Shown here one piece after another: positions 1 to 5,523 of a DNA stretch of 53,718 nt (position 1 is the first letter of the stretch; each line of letters starts with the position of its first letter). A program made the position numbers and the translations under genes. The notes beneath the pieces were generated by a model. That model searched no databases. It was not told where the DNA came from and saw only the letters and a program-made list of their open reading frames with translations. Origin of the DNA: Acidimicrobiaceae bacterium (GTDB lineage Bacteria > Actinomycetota > Acidimicrobiia > Acidimicrobiales > RAAP-2); the NCBI GenBank assembly GCA_003133685.1, contig PKYQ01000009.1, positions 75,638 through 129,355 on the forward strand. Direction: 5' to 3'.

Positions 1-21
1 TGCGAGGGTGAGGACCACTTA

Positions 22-801
22 CTAAGTTGAGTAGGTGGCGTAAACCACCACCGAGACGACCTTGGGAATCGAACTGGTGTTGAAGTCTCCGCTGCCGTAA
101 TTGACGGACCCGGGCGCATCCACGGACACCTGTCCCACCTTGATCGAAATCGGCTTCCCCAACTTGACCTGTTTGCCCAACGCGGCTTGGGCACGCTGTC
201 GAGCGTTTGCGGCCGCCTCTGCCGTGAGAGCGGGTCGCAGTTTCTTCAATCCATTGAAGGTGTACTGCGGTTGTTGGGCGATGAACGGGACGTTGTTGGT
301 GAGCAGGAGATTACTGACGTCCAGAACCCGCTGCATGGCGGTCAGGCGAGAGGATTGCACGGTGACCGTTTGGCTCATAGTGAAACTGGTCACTTGACCG
401 GTGGCCTGTGTATTGGGTTGCACATTTACCGTGCCAAATGAGATTTCGTCGTTGAGAGCTCCGGCGGCGATAAGCGCGTTGCGAATCTGGGCGGTCCACC
501 CGTTCAATTGCGCCAGTGCCGCCGAGGTTGTCGGCTGCGTGCTGGCCACACTTGCCATCCATTGGAATGTGTTGGACGTGACTGCCTGTTCAGCAGAACC
601 GGTAATCGTAATCTGGTTGGTCTGCGGTTGATTTCGGTTTCGGATCCCCGATGCTACCGAGAACGATCCGATGATGAACGCCGCCGAGAGGATGATCATT
701 CCAATCAACTGCTCATGTGACCGAATCGAGCCTTTCTTCCGGGACGCTGGTTCTTGGCCCTTATTCTCGATGCCGATGTCGGCTCCCTCTTCGGCACTCA
801 C
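22..801 (-). CDS. SIMPL (DUF541) domain protein, membrane anchored
   Basis: The 259-residue product has a charged cytoplasmic N-terminus, one hydrophobic segment at about residues 33-52 (IGMIILSAAFIIGSFSVASG) and an extracytoplasmic SIMPL domain. The domain opens with NQITITGSAEQAVTSNTFQW and closes with the usual PKVVSVVVYATY strand. SIMPL proteins are periplasmic or surface proteins of poorly defined function, linked to envelope or oxidative stress in some bacteria. The GTG start is preceded by a -10-like TAACGT six bases upstream, so the message is probably leaderless. The neighbouring deaminase is transcribed in the same direction but is separated by an 86-base gap holding this promoter. 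Family assignment is firm; the role is not known. Confidence 0.85.
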   Translation of the reverse strand: MSAEEGADIGIENKGQEPASRKKGSIRSHEQLIGMIILSAAFIIGSFSVASGIRNRNQPQTNQITITGSAEQAVTSNTFQWMASVASTQPTTSAALAQLNGWTAQIRNALIAAGALNDEISFGTVNVQPNTQATGQVTSFTMSQTVTVQSSRLTAMQRVLDVSNLLLTNNVPFIAQQPQYTFNGLKKLRPALTAEAAANARQRAQAALGKQVKLGKPISIKVGQVSVDAPGSVNYGSGDFNTSSIPKVVSVVVYATYST

Positions 802-807
802 GGGTTA

Positions 808-813
808 ACGTTA
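808..813 (-). promoter_or_regulatory. -10 hexamer of leaderless promoter for the SIMPL gene
   Basis: TAACGT on the minus strand, followed by six bases and then the GTG start at 801. This is the same spacing as many other genes in the window. No convincing -35 is visible. Confidence 0.5.
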
Positions 814-887
814 TCCCAACTCTTACCCCATTTTTCTGACCAATTCGCCGCGAACTGCCGGGTGCGTCAGGTATGTCAGTCCCCTAA

Positions 888-1358
888 TTAGAGCCCGATG
901 TCCTCGTTCCAGAGGTCGGGGTGTTCGAGGATGAACGTACCGAGCAATTCGGTGCAGGCCGGGTCGTCGAGCACGACGATTTCGACGCCGAGTTCGGCGA
1001 GCCAGTCGTGACCACCGTGAAAGGTCGTCGCTTCGCCGATGACGACGGCGCCGATGTTGAACTGTCGCACCAGACCCGAGCAGTACCAGCACGGTGAGAG
1101 CGTCGTGACCATCACGGTGTCCGGATAGTCACGACGGCGACCGGCCTTGCGAAAGGCGTCGGTCTCGGCGTGCACCGACGCGTCGCGCTCTTGGACCCGG
1201 CGATTGTGCCCGGAACTGATCAGTGTGCCGTCGCGCAGGTACAAGGCCGCGCCAATCGGAATGCCACCCTCGCTGAGACCGAGCACGGCTTCGTCGTACG
1301 CGGTCACGAGCATTCGTTGAGCGAGGTCGCGCTCGAGCGGTGAAGTGGTTGAACTCAT
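888..1358 (-). CDS. Cytosine deaminase, fungal (FCY1-like) type
   Basis: The 156-residue protein belongs to the zinc-dependent cytidine deaminase-like superfamily. The zinc-site motifs are HAE (H63, catalytic E65) and PCWYC (C90, C93). The whole chain resembles yeast cytosine deaminase: YDEAVLGLSEGGIPIGA near the N-terminus, TTLSPCWYC in the centre, and a C-terminal VVLDDP...LEHPDLWNEDIG that matches the yeast VVDDE...PQDWFEDIG tail. It should convert cytosine to uracil and ammonia in the cytoplasm. The divergent phosphoribosyltransferase and the nearby NCS1 permease fit a base-salvage role. A related guanine or ammeline-type deaminase activity cannot be excluded. The ATG start has a CATACT element six bases upstream and no clear Shine-Dalgarno. 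Confidence 0.85.
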   Translation of the reverse strand: MSSTTSPLERDLAQRMLVTAYDEAVLGLSEGGIPIGAALYLRDGTLISSGHNRRVQERDASVHAETDAFRKAGRRRDYPDTVMVTTLSPCWYCSGLVRQFNIGAVVIGEATTFHGGHDWLAELGVEIVVLDDPACTELLGTFILEHPDLWNEDIGL

Positions 1359-1364
1359 CTGTTA

Positions 1365-1372
1365 AGTATGCT
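1365..1372. promoter_or_regulatory. Overlapping divergent -10 elements
   Basis: CATACT on the minus strand (1370-1365) lies six bases before the deaminase ATG. TATGCT on the plus strand (1367-1372) lies eight bases before the phosphoribosyltransferase GTG. The two hexamers share four base pairs, so RNA polymerase can occupy only one direction at a time. Confidence 0.5.
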
Positions 1373-1380
1373 CGTTCATC

Positions 1381-1989
1381 GTGGGTGAACGCACGTACTC
1401 CGTTGATATCGGCACGCAGCGCGTCGACCTACCACTCGTCTCGCTCAGTGAACAACTGACCCTGGCGCTCCTCATCACCGTCGACATGGGCGTCGAGTTC
1501 ATGTCGCGAGCGGGCGCCGAACTCGCCGAGATCATCCGCCCCTACGACGTCGACATCGTCGCGACGGTGGCGACGATGGGCATCCCGGTCGTCGTGGAGG
1601 TCACACGACACCTTGGTCTCGATCAGTACGTGATCTTGCACAAGACACCCAAGATTCACCTGGCCGACGCGGTCACTGAGACAGTGCGGTCGATCACGAC
1701 CGACGCCGAGCAGCGCCTACTTTTCGATCGCGCTCGAATCAAGGACGTCGACGGCAAGCGCGTGGCGATCGTGGACGACGTGATCTCGACGGGCGCGACG
1801 ACCGGCACCGCGCTTCGACTCCTGCGCGGCGTCGGAGCCGAGATCGTGGTGATCGGCACGCTGGTCACCGAGGCGTCGATATGGCGAACCTCGCTCGGCG
1901 AGGACGCGCCGATGGTTCGCGCGCTTGGTTCGATTCCGGTCTTTCGACCAGATGGTTCGGGCGGCCTCGTCGAAGACTGGGCCGGGTAG
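1381..1989 (+). CDS. Purine/pyrimidine phosphoribosyltransferase (APRT-like)
   Basis: A 202-residue type I phosphoribosyltransferase. The PRPP-binding loop is at about residues 136-148 (VAIVDDVISTGAT), with the paired acidic residues and the S-T-G-A-T phosphate loop intact. Such enzymes join a free base to PRPP, releasing pyrophosphate. The gene starts with GTG at the first in-frame position after the divergent promoter. It lies between cytosine deaminase and the NCS1 permease, which implies salvage of a base imported by the permease. The sequence looks more like adenine/xanthine phosphoribosyltransferases than uracil-specific Upp, so the exact base is uncertain. It converges on the permease gene across a shared hairpin. 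Confidence 0.8.
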   Translation: MGERTYSVDIGTQRVDLPLVSLSEQLTLALLITVDMGVEFMSRAGAELAEIIRPYDVDIVATVATMGIPVVVEVTRHLGLDQYVILHKTPKIHLADAVTETVRSITTDAEQRLLFDRARIKDVDGKRVAIVDDVISTGATTGTALRLLRGVGAEIVVIGTLVTEASIWRTSLGEDAPMVRALGSIPVFRPDGSGGLVEDWAG

Positions 1990-2000
1990 TCACGGAAAAG

Positions 2001-2034
2001 ACAACGCCCCCGAGCCGAAGCCCGGGGGCGTTGT
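2001..2034. terminator. Bidirectional terminator hairpin
   Basis: A perfect stem (ACAACGCCCCCG pairing with CGGGGGCGTTGT, 12 bp) sits in the 52-base gap between two convergent stop codons. On the minus strand it is followed by CTTTTCC, so it may work better for the permease transcript. Confidence 0.8.
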
Positions 2035-2041
2035 AGAAGTA

Positions 2042-3598
2042 CTATGAAGTCGGTTCGAGTTCTTGTTGTTTCGCGACCTGTCGAGCCACGTTGGCCGTGA
2101 CCTTCTCGAGCACGAAATACACCAACGCGGCCACGATGATGCCGGTCGGCACCGAGAAGTCGGCGCCGCCGAACCAGCCTCGTAGACCGCACGCAGCCGC
2201 CTTGGTTCCGGTGCAGAAGAACGCACCGTAGTGATTCGATATCGGCGTCATCCAGTGGAACGGGAAGTTCACCGGCGGCGGCGCCTTGGAAAAGGCGATC
2301 GTCGAGCACACCATGCCCACGACGAAGGCGACGATCGAGTTCCAGTTCACGCCGGTCTTGCCGACGAAGTAGATCCCGCTCTTGTCGTTGCGCTGAAGTT
2401 CTGAGGCGCTGTAGCGGTACTTGCGCATGATCCAGTCCATCAAATAGATGCCGAGCCACGGGGCGATCCACACGATGATGACGCCGACGAACTCCTTCAT
2501 GTAGAGCGAGAACGTCGACTGGAACATCGCCCAGATCGTCAGGCCGCAGGCGAGGATGCTGTCCAACACCACGGCCTGGTAGCGCTTGAGCTTGAGTCCC
2601 ATGGCCTGGAGCGACACGCCCGAGGAGTAAAGGTCCAGTGAGTTGATGCCGAAGAGCTGCACGATCGCGAAGATCAAGAACAGCGCGACGACCCAACTCG
2701 GAATGGTGTGCTGGATGTGCAGTGCCTCGAAGGGGTTCGATCCGTTCCAGTCCGCCGACTGTGCACTCGAGGAGACAAACGTAAACGTCGCCGCGCCCAG
2801 CACCATCATGAAGATCTCGGGAATCGCCGTACCGAGGAACATCCAGCCGACGATCGAACCCTTGCTCGCGTCGCGCGCCACGTAGCGGGTGTAGTCGTTG
2901 CCGCACTCCGTCCAGCCGAGACCGGAGAGCGCGAAGGTGAAGGCCAGTCCCGCGGAGAAGAGCTCCCAACCACTACCGAATCCCTTGAAGCTCGCGGACC
3001 CGTGTTTGAAGTCGTAGAACGCCAAGAGCACGAAGATCGCGCCAAAGGGAATGATCAACGCGCGAAGGACCTTGACCATCGTCGCGTGACCGAGGTAGGG
3101 CATGACGGCCTGGATCGCCGCGGCGAGAATGATGTACGCGACCTTCAGACCGCTGGAGGTGTGGATGCCCGCCATCTGGGAGAGCACCAGACCGGCGCCC
3201 ACGATGAGGATCAGGCCCTCAGTCTCGAACCCCAACTGGGTAATCCAGTTGAAGAAACTGAGGAGTCGCGATCCGCGAGTACCAAAGGGCGCCCGAGAGA
3301 TCATGAAGGCCGTGGTGCCGGTCTCGGGACCCTGCAACGACGCGAGGCCCAGTAAGAAATACGAGACGTTGCCGATGATGATGACCGCGAGCGCGGTATA
3401 GAAACTGAACCCGAAGCCCATCAAGAGCGCGCCGTAGATGAAGTACTCGACGTTTATCGACGTACCGGCCCACAGGGCGGCGATATTGCGCGGCGTCGCC
3501 CAGCGCTCGTCGTCGGGGACGTAGTCAATGCCTCGTCGTTCAACCTTGAAGGCTTCGTCGCCCGACGATCCATCGTGAATATCAATACCTGTCGCCAC
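2042..3598 (-). CDS. NCS1-family nucleobase permease (cytosine/purine)
   Basis: A 518-residue integral membrane protein of the purine-cytosine permease (NCS1) family. After a hydrophilic N-terminus with the typical PDDERWATPRNIAALWAG entry to helix 1, about twelve hydrophobic helices follow. They include the family-type stretches LGLASLQGPETGTTAFMISRAPFG and FSAGLAFTFALSGLGWTECGNDYTRY. It should be a proton- or sodium-coupled symporter for a base such as cytosine, which fits the cytosine deaminase 0.7 kb away. The GTG start is preceded by a good Shine-Dalgarno (GGGAGGA), unlike most leaderless genes here. A central stretch (VSSSAQSADWNGSNPFEALHI) and a hydrophilic loop near the C-terminus (FHWMTPISNHYG) are unassigned. 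Confidence 0.88.
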   Translation of the reverse strand: MATGIDIHDGSSGDEAFKVERRGIDYVPDDERWATPRNIAALWAGTSINVEYFIYGALLMGFGFSFYTALAVIIIGNVSYFLLGLASLQGPETGTTAFMISRAPFGTRGSRLLSFFNWITQLGFETEGLILIVGAGLVLSQMAGIHTSSGLKVAYIILAAAIQAVMPYLGHATMVKVLRALIIPFGAIFVLLAFYDFKHGSASFKGFGSGWELFSAGLAFTFALSGLGWTECGNDYTRYVARDASKGSIVGWMFLGTAIPEIFMMVLGAATFTFVSSSAQSADWNGSNPFEALHIQHTIPSWVVALFLIFAIVQLFGINSLDLYSSGVSLQAMGLKLKRYQAVVLDSILACGLTIWAMFQSTFSLYMKEFVGVIIVWIAPWLGIYLMDWIMRKYRYSASELQRNDKSGIYFVGKTGVNWNSIVAFVVGMVCSTIAFSKAPPPVNFPFHWMTPISNHYGAFFCTGTKAAACGLRGWFGGADFSVPTGIIVAALVYFVLEKVTANVARQVAKQQELEPTS

Positions 3599-3698
3599 TG
3601 GGGTGGTCCTCCCTAATAGATGGTGTGCACCTGATACGACCCCGTGAGGTGCTAGTCGTACGCGCCCAGTATGCCCGAATTCAATTGACGGATGAGGC

Positions 3699-3720
3699 CT
3701 TCGTGACGACTTCGTGACGA
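3699..3720 (+). repeat. Tandem 11-bp direct repeat (possible response-regulator box)
   Basis: CTTCGTGACGA occurs twice back to back, with a partial third copy (ACTTCGAGA) after it. TTTAGT at 3730-3735 could be a -10, nine bases past the repeats. An 11-bp direct-repeat period placed where a -35 would be is the layout of OmpR/PhoB-family binding sites. Nothing in the window identifies the regulator. Confidence 0.4.
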
Positions 3721-3788
3721 ACTTCGAGATTTAGTTCCTTCTTACGCCTTCCCAATGGCATCCACACACTCAGTGGGGAAGATGTCCT

Positions 3789-3814
3789 TGTCTCGAATTC
3801 CCCCATTCGAGACA
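3789..3814. promoter_or_regulatory. Inverted repeat TGTCTCGAAT-N6-ATTCGAGACA
   Basis: A perfect 10-bp inverted repeat ends 15 bases before the ATG at 3830. Its GTCTCGA/TCGAGAC core recurs in front of the next gene (4923-4947) at almost the same distance from the start. It could be an operator or a hairpin in the 5' untranslated RNA next to the ribosome-binding site. Confidence 0.6.
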
Positions 3815-3829
3815 GAAAGCGAACCTCCC

Positions 3830-4600
3830 ATGAACCAACCATCGCGCCAGAGAGTCCTACGAAAAGTGGGACTCTCTTCGGCGATCGCCGTCACGGCGCT
3901 CGTCAGTGGCGTCGGCGTTGCGAACGCCTCGACGCACTCTGTGAAGTCCGTAAATCCATTGACCCTTCGCGGCTCGAAAGACGCCAGCACGACTACGCCG
4001 CCGCCGACGCCACCCCTTGAAACGGGTGGCGTCGGCGGGGACGTCAACGCTCTGACGAGTTCCTCGATCACCATCGTGAACTTCGACGGGACCACGACGA
4101 CCTACGTGATCAACTCCTCGACGGTGATCACGAAGCTTCGTCACAGCACCCCGGTGGCGAGCCTGGTGCTGGGCGAGAACGTTCATATCGTGCCGAGTTC
4201 TACCGATGCGGGCGTCGCGGGATCGATCGATATCGTGCCCGCGATAATCGCTGGTCGAGTCGACGCGATAAACGGTGACACGATCACGGTGACTGGGCCG
4301 AATGGCCGTACCGGCACGATTCAGGTGAGTACCGCAACCACCTACTCCAAGGTCGGGACGAGTGCTTCGCTCGGCGACGTGAGCGTTGGGTCATTCGTCT
4401 TTGGCGAAGGGACCTTCGGTTCCTCGCCGACAGCCATTGAGGCCGCGACCGTTGGAATCGGAATGCCCGGGCCGGGTCCAAACAACGGCGCCGGTCCCCG
4501 TCCCATGGGATCTGGTTCCTTGCCCGTAGTGCCGAGAGCCGGGCCCGGACTTGGTTCGAATGCGAGAGGAGTTCGCGCCGAAATGAAGAAGACCGACTAA
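3830..4600 (+). CDS. Secreted protein with DUF5666-like domain
   Basis: An in-frame ATG lies 75 bases upstream, but the start at 3830 is chosen because it begins a normal signal peptide. A basic MNQPSRQRVLRK is followed by a hydrophobic core and a likely cleavage after GVANA. The mature protein has a Thr/Pro-Gly linker (DASTTTPPPTPPLETGGVGG). A repeated small beta module then follows, with GRVDAINGDTITVTGPNG and a sequel on VGSFVFGEG, typical of DUF5666 domains. The tail is Gly/Pro-rich (MPGPGPNNGAGPRPMG). Its function is unknown; an envelope or extracellular role is inferred from the signal peptide. It is flanked upstream by an inverted repeat and downstream by two hairpins. Confidence 0.75.
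   Translation: MNQPSRQRVLRKVGLSSAIAVTALVSGVGVANASTHSVKSVNPLTLRGSKDASTTTPPPTPPLETGGVGGDVNALTSSSITIVNFDGTTTTYVINSSTVITKLRHSTPVASLVLGENVHIVPSSTDAGVAGSIDIVPAIIAGRVDAINGDTITVTGPNGRTGTIQVSTATTYSKVGTSASLGDVSVGSFVFGEGTFGSSPTAIEAATVGIGMPGPGPNNGAGPRPMGSGSLPVVPRAGPGLGSNARGVRAEMKKTD
4001..4038. repeat. 15-bp perfect inverted repeat inside a coding region
   Basis: CCGCCGACGCCACCC (4001-4015) pairs exactly with 4024-4038 around an 8-base loop. It encodes the Pro-rich then Gly-rich hinge of the secreted protein. The very GC-rich stem would form a strong mRNA hairpin just after the signal-peptide-encoding part. Confidence 0.75.
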
Positions 4601-4618
4601 CCAGGTCCCCACAAAGTC

Positions 4619-4658
4619 TCAGGGCCCGAATGGTCCCTCCCTTCCATTCGGGCCCTGA
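4619..4658. terminator. Hairpin after the DUF5666-like gene
   Basis: A 15-bp perfect stem (TCAGGGCCCGAATGG with its complement at 4644-4658) and a 10-base pyrimidine loop begin 19 bases after the stop. There is no T tract, so it may be a 3' stabiliser or a weak terminator. It is the first of three hairpins with related stems. Confidence 0.65.
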
Positions 4659-4680
4659 TATGAAATTTGAATGATCCTGT

Positions 4681-4717
4681 CAGGGTCCAGACGGTTTCCC
4701 CCTCCGTCTGGACCCTG
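4681..4717. terminator. Second related hairpin
   Basis: CAGGGTCCAGACGG (4681-4694) pairs perfectly with 4704-4717 around a 9-base loop. The stem is the same length as its neighbour and shares the CAGGGYCC base. It is followed by CTCCCTTTG rather than a clean T run. Confidence 0.65.
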
Positions 4718-4879
4718 CTCCCTTTGTGTACCGAACGATAATGTTTTGGGCCCATTTGCTGTCAACCCTGAATACGGATGGATTCGCCAAAAGTTGACGA
4801 TAATCACTTGAAAATAGGGCGGGCGCGCAAAGTTTTCGATCGAATTCGCAGTTCGTTGCCAATTAAAGCACCTCCAAGA

Positions 4880-4903
4880 GATTTCACAGGGCCCTCACAA
4901 ATC
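4880..4903. repeat. 24-bp symmetric element around AGGGCCCT
   Basis: GATTT-CAC-AGGGCCCT-CAC-AAATC: the outer arms and the core are palindromic while the two CAC triplets are direct. The core resembles the base of the CAGGGCCC hairpins. It could be an operator upstream of the gene at 4965. Confidence 0.4.
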
Positions 4904-4922
4904 ACCCCTTCAAGATGGGCAC

Positions 4923-4947
4923 GTCTCGATTGAATCCGACTCGAGAC
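4923..4947. promoter_or_regulatory. Inverted repeat GTCTCGA-N11-TCGAGAC
   Basis: A 7-bp inverted repeat ends 17 bases before the ATG at 4965. It has the same half-sites and nearly the same half-site spacing as the repeat at 3790-3813. After both repeats come similar purine-rich bases leading into the start. Confidence 0.55.
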
Positions 4948-4964
4948 AGAGGGCAGGTTTCACA

Positions 4965-5366
4965 ATGATTCGCACCGCGACGATGGAAATTATCAATCGG
5001 ACCGGTTGTGGGCGCCTGGCAATTGACGACCACGTGGTGACATCTGCGCGCCGCGTTCTGACTGAGCACCGCGATTCAACGACGTTTGAGCGTCGGAACC
5101 GCACCGTGCGAACGGTGTTCGCGACGACTGATCACGATCATGGGATAAATGACTCGAGCTCCTCGCTCGCCGTCGCGGCACTCAACTCGTTGCGCAATGC
5201 CGAACGGATCCGCCGCTCGGGCACATTCGCCTTTGCTGCGATGGGACTACGCGAGGCAATACCTTGTGGTCGCGCCTCGAAGTGTGAATATGACGACGTA
5301 ATTCACAGTCGTACTCGTCGCGCGCTCATCAATTTCGGTGGCCGCATTCACAACAGCCACGTATAA
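4965..5366 (+). CDS. Unrecognised 133-residue protein
   Basis: I do not recognise this protein. It begins MIRTATMEIINRTGCGRLAI, is rich in Arg, His, Asp and Ser, and has no obvious signal peptide, membrane helix or zinc motif. Three cysteines are scattered (about residues 15, 100 and 106). The case for coding is circumstantial. An ATG is preceded by AGAGGGCAGG, the frame stays open over 400 bases, codon third positions are moderately GC-rich, and the stop falls just before a strong hairpin. The upstream inverted repeat matches the one before the secreted protein gene, so the two may share control. An alternative is a structured non-coding transcript. Confidence 0.5.
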   Translation: MIRTATMEIINRTGCGRLAIDDHVVTSARRVLTEHRDSTTFERRNRTVRTVFATTDHDHGINDSSSSLAVAALNSLRNAERIRRSGTFAFAAMGLREAIPCGRASKCEYDDVIHSRTRRALINFGGRIHNSHV

Positions 5367-5368
5367 GT

Positions 5369-5414
5369 TTCCCAGGGTCCGAGCGGCGTCGCCCTGCCAA
5401 TCGGGCCCTGGGAA
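5369..5414. terminator. Third CAGGGYCC hairpin
   Basis: TTCCCAGGGTCCGA (5369-5382) pairs with 5401-5414 with one T-G wobble. The loop is 18 bases. It starts two bases after the stop codon of the 133-residue gene. Confidence 0.65.
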
Positions 5415-5480
5415 TTCAGGTTGAGGAGATTTCGTCGCTGAACTTCTTTTCTTTCGGGTTCTTGCTAAGTTGCGACCAGT

Positions 5481-5507
5481 GGAGCGCCAGCACAAGGCCA
5501 GCGCTCC
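5481..5507. promoter_or_regulatory. Inverted repeat GGAGCGC-N13-GCGCTCC
   Basis: A 7-bp inverted repeat ends 16 bases before the ATG at 5524, just before a GGGGGAAAGCAGG ribosome-binding region. TAAGTT at 5466-5471 could be a -10, which would put the hairpin at the extreme 5' end of the RNA. Confidence 0.5.
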
Positions 5508-5523
5508 GGGGGAAAGCAGGACA

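Larger units (their letters stand above)
4601..4964. other. 364-base gene-free stretch with hairpins and palindromes
   Basis: I see no convincing gene here. It holds two CAGGGYCC hairpins (4619-4658, 4681-4717), an AT-richer tract with TTGACG at 4794, a symmetric palindrome at 4880-4903 and the inverted repeat at 4923-4947. Promoter elements for the gene at 4965 must lie here but cannot be fixed by eye. Confidence 0.6.

Noticed and set aside
1656-2969. 437-codon minus-strand frame overlapping the permease and phosphoribosyltransferase genes
   Set aside because: It runs in a different frame across two real genes and through the terminator hairpin; shadow of high GC content.
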